DNA of 64,000 nt from Arthrobacter sp. StoSoilB22 (GCF_019977315.1 NZ_AP024652.1:2852001-2916000); one strand, 5' to 3'; positions 52,282 to 61,738 are shown, numbered from the stretch's first letter. The notes: generated by a model not told the origin, from the sequence alone. Program-made: numbers and translations.

Positions 52282-52515
52282 CTCGAGTTCTCACGCTAGG
52301 CGAGCGGATTCGGGGCCTCAAGTTGCCGTGAAGCGCATGTGGATAACTGTCACCAACTGTCACCTCAGCATCGTCAATCCCACTAGTCACTCCAGTTTCG
52401 GAATGTTAGGGTAAGCCCGTTAGGAGCTGGCCTTTGGTCTCATGCGCAAGCGCCCGCCCTGGAGCTTGTCCGCAAGCCACCCCATGCGCCGCTGAGCCGC
52501 GGTACAGGGCCGGAT
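52282..52515. other. Divergent intergenic region between tadA and the GH25 gene
   Basis: A 234-bp gap with no gene. A 10-bp tandem repeat AACTGTCACC lies at 52345-52354 and 52355-52364, one helical turn apart, a plausible operator site. No terminator was seen. Confidence 0.5.
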
Positions 52516-55263
52516 GTGAAAATGAACATTAAGTCGATGGACCCGGTCCGCCGCATCCCGCTGGCACGTGCAGCCCTGGCGCTCACTCTCGCCTTGGTGG
52601 GGGGAAGTTGCCTTGGGGCGCCTGCAGGGGCCCAGACCCCCGGACCGCAACCGGCTCCGCAGTCGGAAGCCCAGGACACTTCGCCATCGCAGGGTCCCCG
52701 CCCGGCCGGAAACGGTTCCGGATCAGCGACCCCCGGCAGCGAGTTGCCGGGTAATACGTTGGTACCCAAGCAGCAAGAGCCGCTGCCCGCCGTCGAACCT
52801 TCACCAGCTGTTGCACCGCCGCAAGCCTCGAAGGCCTTGGGGCAGGGTGAAGCCCAACGGCCGACGCCCCAGGCAACGCCTGGCACCGCACCCAATGCCG
52901 ATGCCATGAAAGCGGCCATGCGGGCAGCAATTCCGGCCGGTGGCGCTGAAATGGGCCAGCGATCGCCAAGGGTGTTGTCGTCAAAGCAACAGAGCGCAAG
53001 TGCACCGCCTTCGGGAGCACGTTCAATAGGCGGAGCAGTGAATTCGGTGGTTCCCATGGCGGCCGACCCGGGTCACTGGCGCCCAACCATCGGCATCGCC
53101 GGGCAGGATGTCAGCGCCCACCAAGGCAACGTCAACTGGCAAAGCCAATGGAACCAAGGTTCCCGATGGGCCTACGTCAAGGCGTCCGAAGGCAACTACT
53201 ACCTCAATGAAAACTACACACAGCAGTACAACGGCTCCCGTGACGTAGGCATGGTCAGGGGCGCCTACCACTTCGCTATCCCCAACTGGTCATCGGGCGC
53301 GGACCAGGCCAGGTACTTCGTGGCAAACGGTGGCGGTTGGACTGCCGACGGTTACACCCTCCCGCCCGTCCTGGACATCGAATACAACCCCTACGCCGGA
53401 CGCACCATCAACGGCTTCTACTTCGGCAACACTTGCTACGACATGTCTAAAGCCCAGCTCGGACAATGGGCGGCTGATTTTGGTAACACCGTCAAGGCCC
53501 TCACCGGCCGCTTCCCTGTCATTTACAGCACCACCGATTGGTGGAACACCTGCGTAGGGAACCCGACCTTCGGAAACTATCCGCTGTGGCTCGCCTCCTA
53601 TTGGAACAACCCCACCAACTCGCCCGGGAACATGCCCGTCAGTTGGGACAACTACACCATGTGGCAGTACAGCAGCACCGGTCCCTTCGAAGGTGATTCA
53701 AACATCTTCAATGGCACCTATGACCAGCTTCGAACCTTCGCGCGAGGCGCCTCCCGCCCTTCCAGCCCTTCGATCCGATCCGGGGCCGACCTACTCGCCG
53801 TCATGCCCTCCGGGCGCCTGGACAATTTCCCGGCGGACGGACAGGGCCGCATCACAGGGCCGGTAGCCATAGGGTCCGGTTGGGGAACCGCGCAATCCGT
53901 CCACGTCGTTGACTGGAACCAGGACGGCGTCCAGGACATCCTCGCTCAATGGTCGGATGGCTCGCTCCAAGTCTTCAGAGGAACGTCGGGCGGCGGTTTC
54001 CTCACTCCGATACTCGTGGGAACAGGGTGGCAGGAGATGTCGCTGACCGTGGGATGGTGGAACTCCAAGGACGCATATCCCGGTGTTATTGGGCAGGATG
54101 GCAAAGGAAACCTCTACCGCTATACGAATGCCGGCGCGGGCGCCCTCAGCGGCGGCGTGCTGATCGGGACCGGATTCGGTGGGCACCAGTTCAACCAATT
54201 GGACTTCGACGGTGACGGCAACCAGGACATCGTCTCCCGAACCAACGATGGCACTATGCGCCTCTACCGTTCAAACGGCGTAGGTTCGTTCTTTGCCGAA
54301 CCGAGCCGGGTGATTGGAAACGGCTGGTCTGCCATGACATCGGTGAGCTCCGCAGCCGGTTTCAACGGCGCCGGTTCGCAGGGACTTCAAGCCCGAACCG
54401 CCAACGGCGACCTTTACTACTATCCTGCGGTCTCCGAGTCCTGGGGTAACCGCTTCCTCATCGGCGTGGGCTGGAATGACGCAAACGTCATCAGTGGAGC
54501 GCCTGTCAACGTCGAGGCAACTCTGGGAGTCGACACGCAAGACGTCGTCGCTGCCCGCCAGGACGGCAACCTGTACCGATACCCGGGATCAGGTTCCACT
54601 TCCTTACTGCCTGCCGAACTTATCGGCGTACAGTGGACCGGCCTAAAGGCAGGTTTCCTGACAGACTGGAACAAAGACGGCGCCTTGGACATCCTTGCGC
54701 AATGGAATGACGGGCGGCTCAGCGTCTACCCGGGGTTCAAGGGTCGTGGCTACGGGGCCCCGATCAGCCTCGGCACCGGCTGGAAGGACTGGACCCTCAC
54801 AGTGGGTTCGTGGAAGAAGTCCGATGCCAGGCCCAGCATCGTAGGATACGACCCCTCAGGTCGTTTATTCCATATCAGCAACCCGTCCGGCGCAGGATTG
54901 GGAGCGCGCGTGCAGATTGGTACGGGTTGGTCCGGCTTGAGCATCATCCAGGTGGACTTCGACAAAGACTCGAATATGGATCTGCTGGCCAAGAATACTG
55001 CCGGCGAGTTGGTGCTCTACAGATCAAATGGCAGTGGATCATTCGTGCAGGAACCGGCCAACACCGTGGGGGTCGGCTGGAACGTGATCAACAGCTATGG
55101 AGCCATCCGTGGATTCGCCGGAGCCGGGTCCACCGGAATCCTGGCACGGACAACTGGCGGCGATCTGCGTTACTACCCTCTGGGACAGAAGGGAAGCTGG
55201 GGCACGCCCACCAGGGTGGGCACCGATTGGGGCGCTCTGAAAATTTTCACCCCCGCCGGTTAG
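52516..55263 (+). CDS. Secreted GH25 lysozyme with C-terminal FG-GAP/VCBS repeats
   Basis: A 915-residue exported protein. A signal peptide (ARAALALTLALVGGSCLGAPAGA) is followed by a Pro/Gln/Ala-rich linker of about 160 residues. A GH25 catalytic domain follows (about 190-415; DVSAHQGNVNWQ, YVKASEGNYY, LDIEYNPY with the catalytic acid region). The last 480 residues form FG-GAP/VCBS repeats (for example VVDWNQDGVQDILAQWSDGSLQVF, QLDFDGDGNQDIV, LTDWNKDGALDILAQWNDGRLSVY, QVDFDKDSNMDLLAKN), about six to eight blades. It probably cleaves glycan strands outside the cell. Start GTG 52516 is the best frame start; the ribosome site is weak. Similar repeats end the 1027-aa protein further right. Confidence 0.9.
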   Translation: MKMNIKSMDPVRRIPLARAALALTLALVGGSCLGAPAGAQTPGPQPAPQSEAQDTSPSQGPRPAGNGSGSATPGSELPGNTLVPKQQEPLPAVEPSPAVAPPQASKALGQGEAQRPTPQATPGTAPNADAMKAAMRAAIPAGGAEMGQRSPRVLSSKQQSASAPPSGARSIGGAVNSVVPMAADPGHWRPTIGIAGQDVSAHQGNVNWQSQWNQGSRWAYVKASEGNYYLNENYTQQYNGSRDVGMVRGAYHFAIPNWSSGADQARYFVANGGGWTADGYTLPPVLDIEYNPYAGRTINGFYFGNTCYDMSKAQLGQWAADFGNTVKALTGRFPVIYSTTDWWNTCVGNPTFGNYPLWLASYWNNPTNSPGNMPVSWDNYTMWQYSSTGPFEGDSNIFNGTYDQLRTFARGASRPSSPSIRSGADLLAVMPSGRLDNFPADGQGRITGPVAIGSGWGTAQSVHVVDWNQDGVQDILAQWSDGSLQVFRGTSGGGFLTPILVGTGWQEMSLTVGWWNSKDAYPGVIGQDGKGNLYRYTNAGAGALSGGVLIGTGFGGHQFNQLDFDGDGNQDIVSRTNDGTMRLYRSNGVGSFFAEPSRVIGNGWSAMTSVSSAAGFNGAGSQGLQARTANGDLYYYPAVSESWGNRFLIGVGWNDANVISGAPVNVEATLGVDTQDVVAARQDGNLYRYPGSGSTSLLPAELIGVQWTGLKAGFLTDWNKDGALDILAQWNDGRLSVYPGFKGRGYGAPISLGTGWKDWTLTVGSWKKSDARPSIVGYDPSGRLFHISNPSGAGLGARVQIGTGWSGLSIIQVDFDKDSNMDLLAKNTAGELVLYRSNGSGSFVQEPANTVGVGWNVINSYGAIRGFAGAGSTGILARTTGGDLRYYPLGQKGSWGTPTRVGTDWGALKIFTPAG

Positions 55264-55279
55264 GCCCCCGCCGGTTAAG
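55250..55279. repeat. 15-bp tandem duplication at the GH25 stop codon
   Basis: CCCCCGCCGGTTAGG (55250-55264) and CCCCCGCCGGTTAAG (55265-55279), followed by CCCCCC. The unit length preserves the frame, so the gene has in-frame TAG and then TAA. Confidence 0.8.
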
Positions 55280-55323
55280 CCCCCCCGGATCGGCCCAGCT
55301 CAGCTGAGGTCCCGGAATTTGAG

Positions 55324-55364
55324 AAGGACCTGCACGCTCCATAATTGAGCGTGCAGGTCCTTTC
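55324..55364 (+). terminator. Terminator after GH25 gene
   Basis: AAGGACCTGCACGCTC (55324-55339) pairs perfectly with GAGCGTGCAGGTCCTT (55347-55362), a 16-bp stem, loop CATAATT, followed by TC. Confidence 0.92.
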
Positions 55365-55549
55365 GCATTTGGAAAAACTCTCTAAAGGAAACAAATAATG
55401 TTTCGGTCGAAGGACGGGGTCTAAATCACGGGGTTGCGTGATCTAATGAAGGTGGTCTCACGTATTGGCTGTTCAGCGCATTCGGGAAACGGGCTTTGTT
55501 TGGGGGCAAACGAAGGTCACCAATGCGCACAATCAAGGAGTGATCTTTC

Positions 55550-56896
55550 ATGGCGTTTACCGTTTCAACGGCCAAGGTCAGCATTTCGCCGCCGCTTGAC
55601 GTCAATCCCTACATGGCGGGGTACGGGACTCTCGACGGCGGCCGGGAGGCCACCAGCAGTGCACCCTACGAATCATTGTGGGTTCGTGCGATCGTACTGT
55701 GGGAAAACGGCTCCCCCAACCTGATCATGAGCGTGGACATTCTTGCCCTCCCCAGGTCTATCCACCAACGGGCCCGGCAACGGATCCTGGCGCTGGCGGG
55801 CTGGTCCAACGGCGACATCCTGATCCAGTCCACGCACACCCACAACGGACCGGCCGTGGTGGACACCCTGCATCCGTTCATGTGCTATGGGTTGTCGGAT
55901 CTGTCCATGGTGGAGACGTACAGCCAGCATTTGGAGAACGATCTCGTACAGGCTGCCAGTGAAGCGCTGAACGCAGCCCAGACGCCGGTCACCTTGGACT
56001 ACAAAGTCACCACTGCCAGCATCGCGTACAACAGGGTGGGATTGCCCTATCTTGAGAACACTGTTCCGGTCATCGTCGCGCGCAAGCCAAACGGCAACGC
56101 CGCTGCGGTTATTTTCAACTACGCTTGCCACCCTGTGGCCGCTGGTATGCGCACGCTTTTCGACGGCGATTATCCCGCCGGAGCATGCAACTACATCGAA
56201 AACACCAACCCCGAGTGCTTTGCCTTGTTCCTCCAGGGAGCGGCTGGAGACCAGAACCCCATGGGAGTGCCCAGCTGGGAGCTGAGGGATGAGTATGCCA
56301 CCACCCTCGGCGCTGCTGTTGACCGGGCCATGCAAACACCGGGAAGGTCCATTGGCAGCCCCCTCCAGACCAGCTATCAGGAAGTGCAGATCCCGCTGGA
56401 CATCACGCCCACGGCCGGGAACATGGCAGCGGTACGCGCCGCTTACGCTTCCCGTCTGCCCAATCTGGACGGAAACCCGGCGTGGTACGGCCGCCATGCC
56501 CAAGTCATGATCGGTCGAATCGATAGCGGCAGCTATGAGACGTCGGTTGTCTGCCCGTTCCAAGTGTGGAAGTTCGGGGGCAGCCCTCAGCTGAGGATCG
56601 GAATCGTCGGTGGAGAGCTGGTCAGCGGCTATGCCGCATACTTCCGTGGAAGATTCGGAGGCGCCAACGGAGTGATTGTTGGTGGTTACGGAAACGAGTC
56701 CTGCTACTACGTCCCCAGTGCGCAGTTCCTGCCACCCTATTCATCCGGGGGCAGCTACGAGGGCGGCTGGGATCCTGACCATCCGGGCATTGCGGGAGGC
56801 TCCATGACCGTTTACGGACACATCGGCCACTTCCGGGGTGGAACAACAGGCGTTGAAGCAACGGTCATCAACACCCTGAACTCGATGTTCGCCTGA
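55550..56896 (+). CDS. Neutral/alkaline ceramidase-like hydrolase without signal peptide
   Basis: A 448-residue protein with segments of the non-lysosomal ceramidase family: THTHNGPA (about 94-101), a Zn-type NYACHPVAAG (about 192-201), and GGNESCYY-like and YGHIGHF parts. AAGGAG stands 9 bases before ATG 55550. No signal peptide is apparent at the N-terminus (MAFTVSTAKVSISPPL), unlike secreted ceramidases, so location or export is unclear. The substrate is likely an amide or lipid but this is not proven. A separate promoter is likely because a terminator precedes it. Confidence 0.82.
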   Translation: MAFTVSTAKVSISPPLDVNPYMAGYGTLDGGREATSSAPYESLWVRAIVLWENGSPNLIMSVDILALPRSIHQRARQRILALAGWSNGDILIQSTHTHNGPAVVDTLHPFMCYGLSDLSMVETYSQHLENDLVQAASEALNAAQTPVTLDYKVTTASIAYNRVGLPYLENTVPVIVARKPNGNAAAVIFNYACHPVAAGMRTLFDGDYPAGACNYIENTNPECFALFLQGAAGDQNPMGVPSWELRDEYATTLGAAVDRAMQTPGRSIGSPLQTSYQEVQIPLDITPTAGNMAAVRAAYASRLPNLDGNPAWYGRHAQVMIGRIDSGSYETSVVCPFQVWKFGGSPQLRIGIVGGELVSGYAAYFRGRFGGANGVIVGGYGNESCYYVPSAQFLPPYSSGGSYEGGWDPDHPGIAGGSMTVYGHIGHFRGGTTGVEATVINTLNSMFA

Positions 56897-56910
56897 AAAC
56901 CATCACTGCG

Positions 56911-56940
56911 GAAGGCCCTGGTCCAAGGAGCAGGGCCTTC
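56911..56940 (+). terminator. Hairpin after the ceramidase-like gene
   Basis: GAAGGCCCTG (56911-56920) pairs with CAGGGCCTTC (56931-56940). A clean 10-bp stem without a pronounced T-run. Confidence 0.7.
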
Positions 56941-57038
56941 GACGGTTGCACCATTTTGTAGCAGTATCGATACCCGATTCCGGGGCAAATTCATTGACCG
57001 GCACTCGCGGTACGACAACCATGGAGGTGGAGGTCATC

Positions 57039-57830
57039 ATGAGAACCTTGTACCCGGCCGCTGCGGCGCTGATACTGCTGATTGCCGGATGCTCCGGGCC
57101 AACAGCACCGCCCGCCCCTACCGCCCCTTCCTCCGCGTCGGCACCTCCGAGCTCAACTCCTTCATCGCCAGCGTCGGATCCCGAACCCACCACAGCAGCT
57201 AGTGGCAGCGGCCAGGGTGCCGGTGCCCCTGATGATTCGGGCCGGTTTCTCTATACGTGCTCGAACCTCAACGAGGCTGTTCCGGATGTTACGTACTCAA
57301 GCCTTGCCGAGGTGTGGGCTTCGACAGAATATGTGCGGCTGTCTTCATGCACCGCGAGCTTTGAAGGCCCCCTTCCCTTCGAACCCACTGAGGATGAAGC
57401 AAGGATCATCTCCCTGGCAAAGCCCGGCATTACTCCCTCAGAAGGTCTCGACACCTACCTGACGGCACTGGCACTATGCACGCGGGTCAGCGATGACGCT
57501 GCGTCAGAGCTTTTCGGACGAAGCAGCCGGCAGATGCTGCAGGCCGCCAGTGAGCTTTGCCCGAGGGCACCACAAGGAAGAATCATAGGGCTCTGGGCAT
57601 CAGGCGAACGGGCTGCAGACGGCGAGTATGCAGTAGCCGACGGCGGCCTGGTTCCGGGGAAGTTCCAGCTCCGGAAGACCCCGCCCGAGGCCTGCACCTG
57701 GTCGGTCTCGGCCTCTGATGGCAGCAAAAAGGCCTCGGGCGGGGCAGCAGAAGGTCAATCCGGAATAATCCTTGAAGAAAAAGACGTCCTAACTAGTGAC
57801 AAATGCGGAATTTGGGAGAAGATGGAGTAA
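57039..57830 (+). CDS. Lipoprotein of unknown family (paralog A)
   Basis: A 263-residue lipoprotein. Signal and lipobox are MRTLYPAAAALILLIAGC, followed by a Ser/Pro/Ala-rich linker. ATG 57039 has GGAGG 5 bases before; an earlier in-frame start (56946) lacks a signal. Two Cys occur in LYTCSNL and SSCTASF. A conserved core SSLAEVWASTEY ... LTALALCTR resembles the next gene. A C-terminal extension with DKCGIW is absent in the paralog. Function is not recognised. It is the first gene of a three-gene run. Confidence 0.8.
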   Translation: MRTLYPAAAALILLIAGCSGPTAPPAPTAPSSASAPPSSTPSSPASDPEPTTAASGSGQGAGAPDDSGRFLYTCSNLNEAVPDVTYSSLAEVWASTEYVRLSSCTASFEGPLPFEPTEDEARIISLAKPGITPSEGLDTYLTALALCTRVSDDAASELFGRSSRQMLQAASELCPRAPQGRIIGLWASGERAADGEYAVADGGLVPGKFQLRKTPPEACTWSVSASDGSKKASGGAAEGQSGIILEEKDVLTSDKCGIWEKME

Positions 57831-57908
57831 TGCAGCCGGTAACGGCTGGGGCGAAAATCCAACTGCATGCGGAGCTGGGGAGCATCCGAATGAAGTGGGG
57901 ATCCCTCG

Positions 57909-58442
57909 GTGGACATGCCAAGACGCGTTGTCGTCCAGCTTGGCCTAGCCGGTCTCGTTCTTACAGGCTGCTCGGTCAAGGTCGTTGAAAATGTTGAGCC
58001 ATTCAAACTGGGCGTGACGAATGCCGGCGATGCCGACAAACCACGCGTCGAAAGACCTGAACCAGTAAAGCGCTATCAATTCGAGTGTCGCGGACCCAAC
58101 GGGAATCCGCTCATCATCTTGTCGAGCCTTCAAGAGGTTTGGGCAAACACCCAATACAAAAAATTCTCCGACGTCGTAGTGACTTATGTGGGCCCTCAGC
58201 CCCAAGTATTGGAAGCGGAAGAAAATGCCGCGGTTAATGTCGCTGTAGAAGCCGGAGCCACCGGCGCGCGCACTGACATTTGTCTTGCGATTATCAAAGC
58301 CTGCACCAGAAACAATCCGCCAACCATCAGTACCGCACTCTATGGGCTTGGTGGAGTTCCCATTGTTAAGGGAGCGCTCACGCTGGCCCCCATGGCACCT
58401 CAGGCCGCAGTCCTGACCAAGTGGCTGAAGGAAGTGGCGTGA
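57909..58442 (+). CDS. Lipoprotein of unknown family (paralog B)
   Basis: A 177-residue lipoprotein, GTG 57909 start, with lipobox VLTGC. The core FECRGPNG ... SSLQEVWANTQY ... VVTYVGPQ ... DICLAIIKACTR lines up with paralog A, so the two are duplicates with differing tails. It lies 78 bp after paralog A, and its stop overlaps the next gene by one base (TGATG). It may form a surface complex with the secreted FG-GAP protein, which is inference from gene order. Confidence 0.8.
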   Translation: MDMPRRVVVQLGLAGLVLTGCSVKVVENVEPFKLGVTNAGDADKPRVERPEPVKRYQFECRGPNGNPLIILSSLQEVWANTQYKKFSDVVVTYVGPQPQVLEAEENAAVNVAVEAGATGARTDICLAIIKACTRNNPPTISTALYGLGGVPIVKGALTLAPMAPQAAVLTKWLKEVA

Positions 58443-61400
58443 TGGAACAGCAAAAAAGGAACGACGCCGGTTGGCGGCTTCGGGGACACAAGATCATCAC
58501 AGCATTGGCTGCGGTTCTTCTGACGGTGGCAGGTATGTCGGCGGTGGTCTCAAGCACCCCAGCCCATGCAGACCAACAGAAACAAATCATTGGGATCGGG
58601 CTTACCAAGCCGGCGGGGACGGTGCTGGACCCGATTGGGCGGATGTGGGTTTCAGACAGCGTGGCCGGTTTCTGCCGGATGTCCGAACCAGTGAACGGAA
58701 ATGCAGGCACCATTGAACAGGACACGTGCCTGGGCGGAACCTCACCCGATGCCGGGCCAGGACCCAAGGTTCCAGGAGTCTCCATCGTCCTTGATCCGAC
58801 GCCTGGATCCATAGGCAACGGTGATGAGACAGCATTCATCCCCGACTCCGCTGTGGGGAGTTCACATCTTGTCCGGGCAGTGTGGAATCCGCCGCTGGAC
58901 CTCTTCGAATACAGCAGTACGCTGACGGTCCTCGATGGCGACGTTCGTCCCAATGCAGTTTCCGACGGCCCTGACGGCAACATTTACCTGTCTTTCGCAA
59001 ATGCCCGCTCCATCATCAAGATCGTTGATCCGACCATCATGCATCCGAGCATCGAATCCATCGCATCGGTCACCACTCGGGCGCTGGGCCTTGTTGCAGC
59101 AGGCTGGGACAGCAACGGACACGTCAGTGTCTATGTACTCGAAACCAGTGGCCTCCGGGCATTCTCCGCTCCGGGCAACGGTGAAATGACAGATTACGTA
59201 CCGTTGACCTCCTACAACGTAGGCGTCGCTTCAGCGATCTTCTACGACTACGACGCCCACGTTATATACACAGGGACGAGCAGCGGCACCACGGCGGGCG
59301 CAGACAAGGTATCGCGGCTAAACCTCAGCACCGGCGCAGTCGACAACCAATGGGCCTTGGGATTCAGCAAAATCAGCGGCCTGGGCATGCGTGGGGGTCA
59401 ACTTCTGGTCCTGGACGATCCGGGACAACTGGGCTCAACCCCGGGTACCGGCCGGGGCAGTATCAGCATCCTTGGCGGCGCGGTGGCCAAAATTACCTCA
59501 GGACCCACGCTGGCCAACGGTGCACTGGCCCCCAACCCCGAATTCACCAATGACACCACACCAACGTTCGTTGTGACAGCTGAACCGGCCGGCAGTGCCT
59601 TGGAATGTTCAATGGGCGGCACGTGGGTGAACTGCACAGGCGGAACGTATACGTCAGCTGCACTGCTCAACGGACCCCAGACCTTCTCCGTAAGGCCTGC
59701 CCCGGGTGGAGTCCCGGTGTCCAGGAGCTTCACTGTGGACACGGTCGCACCTGCTGCGCCTGTCTTCACCGCTCCAAACAGTGGACAGGTAGTCAACGGT
59801 AAACCTGTCCTGGGTGCCACGTTCGAGCCGGGAACAGCGCTCACCTGTTCAGTCGACTCGACGGCCGACGCCGCTTTCCAGGCTTGTGTACCCGGAGACA
59901 CTTTCACGCTCACCACAGAAGGTGCGCACACTTTGAGGATCCGCAGTACAGACCGGGCCGGCAACGTCAGCCCCGTTGCTGCACAAACAGTGACAGCTGA
60001 TCTGACCGCCCCCCAGGTGGCCATCACAGCTCCGGCCAGCGGAGCTACCGTAGGTGCTGGCTACCAGTTCCAATTTGGCTCCAGCTCCCCGGACGTGGCG
60101 GGATTCCGCTGTCGCTTGGGAACCGATGCCTTTACCGCATGCACCTCGCCGAAGGTCTACGCGGACATCGCGAACGGACCAAAGAGGTTCGAGGTAGAGG
60201 CCAGGGACGGGGCAGGCAACACCACTGTTGCGGGCGTCAACTTCACGGTCTTCGTAGCTGACACGACTCCACCGACGGTGACAGCCAGTCCCGTAGGCGG
60301 AACGTACGGACCTGCAACCAAGGTCACGCTGACCGCGAATGAGCCCGATGCCAAGATCTACTACACGGACAATGGCACCACTCCCACCGCTGCCAGCACG
60401 CTCTACACCGGTCCCATCACCATGGGAAACAAGACCATCCAGTACATTGCCGTGGACGCAGCCAACAATGCCTCCGCACCTCAATCCCAGGTGTACGTAC
60501 TGGACAACGTCGCCCCAACGGTGACTGCAAGCCCCTTGGGCGGAAAGCTCACCCTTGGTCAAAAGGTCACGTTGACTACGGAGTCCGGGGCGAAGATCTA
60601 CTACACCACGGACAACTCCACTCCAACCGTTTCAAGCCCCTCCGGGACCACGACGGTGACAGTTACTCCGGCGTCCACTACCACGGTGAAGTACTTCGCG
60701 GTTGATGCTGCCGGGAACCAATCCGCGGTGGCCTCGCAGACGTACACACTTCCAGCGGCGCCGGCAAACACTTGGAAGGACTACAACTCCGACGCCAAGA
60801 ATGACGTCCTCGCCAGGGACGCTGCTGGTACGTTGTGGCTCTATCCGGGCAATGGCACCGGCGGTTGGTTGGGCAAGGTCAACACCGGTACATCGTGGAA
60901 CAACTACAACCTGATCATCCCCACGCGGGACTTCAGCGGCGATGGACGAAGCGATGTGCTGGCGAGGGATGCGTCGGGCCAGATCTGGCTCTTCAGGGGC
61001 AACGGCGCAGGTGGGTGGCAACCTGCGGAAGCTGTAGGTGCCGGCTGGAGCGGCTTCACGGCCGTGTTGGCACCGGGCGACTTCAGCGGAGACGGCAAAT
61101 CCGATGTCCTGGCCAGGGATGCCTCCGGAGTGCTGTGGCTCTACAAGGGTGACGGACTAGGTAAGTTCAGCGCCGGCCGGACCCAGGTCGGAGCAGGGTG
61201 GAACGTCATGAATGCCATCTTCAGCACCGGCGACTTCAACGGTGATTCGAAGACCGATGTCATTGCCCGGGATACGGGCGGCGGCTTGTGGCTCTACCCA
61301 GGCAACGGCAGCAGCGGCTGGGGAACGCGCACGCAGATCGGCAGCGGATGGAGTGGCATGACGGCGCTGCTCGGACCTGGCGATTTCAACGGCAACGGCA

Positions 61401-61525
61401 AAGCTGATGTCCTCGCCCGGGATGCCAACGGCAATCTGTGGCTCTATCCCGGCAACGGTTCCGGCGGCTGGCTGGCCTGGGGCCAGGTCGGCAACGGATG
61501 GCAAGGATTCACTTCGCTCCCCTGA
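58442..61525 (+). CDS. Large secreted protein with beta-propeller-like, chitobiase-C-like and FG-GAP repeats
   Basis: A 1027-residue exported protein. The start at 58442 (TGATG overlap) gives a signal (ITALAAVLLTVAGMSAVVSSTPAHA). Residues about 40-370 carry repeated blocks with DGNIYLSFANARSI- and YVLETSGLRAFS-like strands, resembling an NHL-type beta-propeller. Bacterial Ig-like parts follow (APVFTAPNSGQVVNGKPV), then two chitobiase/hexosaminidase C-terminal-like repeats (TDNGTTPTAASTLYTGPITMGNKTIQYIAVD). The last 250 residues are FG-GAP/VCBS repeats (DFSGDGKSDVLARDASGVLWLYKG). No catalytic domain is seen. It is a probable surface or extracellular binding protein. Confidence 0.85.
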   Translation: MEQQKRNDAGWRLRGHKIITALAAVLLTVAGMSAVVSSTPAHADQQKQIIGIGLTKPAGTVLDPIGRMWVSDSVAGFCRMSEPVNGNAGTIEQDTCLGGTSPDAGPGPKVPGVSIVLDPTPGSIGNGDETAFIPDSAVGSSHLVRAVWNPPLDLFEYSSTLTVLDGDVRPNAVSDGPDGNIYLSFANARSIIKIVDPTIMHPSIESIASVTTRALGLVAAGWDSNGHVSVYVLETSGLRAFSAPGNGEMTDYVPLTSYNVGVASAIFYDYDAHVIYTGTSSGTTAGADKVSRLNLSTGAVDNQWALGFSKISGLGMRGGQLLVLDDPGQLGSTPGTGRGSISILGGAVAKITSGPTLANGALAPNPEFTNDTTPTFVVTAEPAGSALECSMGGTWVNCTGGTYTSAALLNGPQTFSVRPAPGGVPVSRSFTVDTVAPAAPVFTAPNSGQVVNGKPVLGATFEPGTALTCSVDSTADAAFQACVPGDTFTLTTEGAHTLRIRSTDRAGNVSPVAAQTVTADLTAPQVAITAPASGATVGAGYQFQFGSSSPDVAGFRCRLGTDAFTACTSPKVYADIANGPKRFEVEARDGAGNTTVAGVNFTVFVADTTPPTVTASPVGGTYGPATKVTLTANEPDAKIYYTDNGTTPTAASTLYTGPITMGNKTIQYIAVDAANNASAPQSQVYVLDNVAPTVTASPLGGKLTLGQKVTLTTESGAKIYYTTDNSTPTVSSPSGTTTVTVTPASTTTVKYFAVDAAGNQSAVASQTYTLPAAPANTWKDYNSDAKNDVLARDAAGTLWLYPGNGTGGWLGKVNTGTSWNNYNLIIPTRDFSGDGRSDVLARDASGQIWLFRGNGAGGWQPAEAVGAGWSGFTAVLAPGDFSGDGKSDVLARDASGVLWLYKGDGLGKFSAGRTQVGAGWNVMNAIFSTGDFNGDSKTDVIARDTGGGLWLYPGNGSSGWGTRTQIGSGWSGMTALLGPGDFNGNGKADVLARDANGNLWLYPGNGSGGWLAWGQVGNGWQGFTSLP

Positions 61526-61554
61526 TAGGGGCCGGACGTAGCTTGCTGTTTCCA

Positions 61555-61590
61555 GGGGTGCATCGGAGAATATCCGGTGCACCCCTTTTG
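61555..61590 (+). terminator. Terminator after the large FG-GAP protein
   Basis: GGGGTGCA (61555-61562) pairs with TGCACCCC (61578-61585), with an inner GGA/TCC pairing, followed by TTTTG. Confidence 0.88.
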
Positions 61591-61738
61591 TCTGCCATGG
61601 GCGGCGAAGCTGCTGCCCTTCCACAGAAGGCATCCAACAATGAACTAGACTGAGGGTTTGCAAGGAACTCGTGACACCAGCGTTGCGGGCTGCGGCTGGC
61701 GTTCAAGAATTCGTCGGCACGAACTACCGAGGAGAGTC

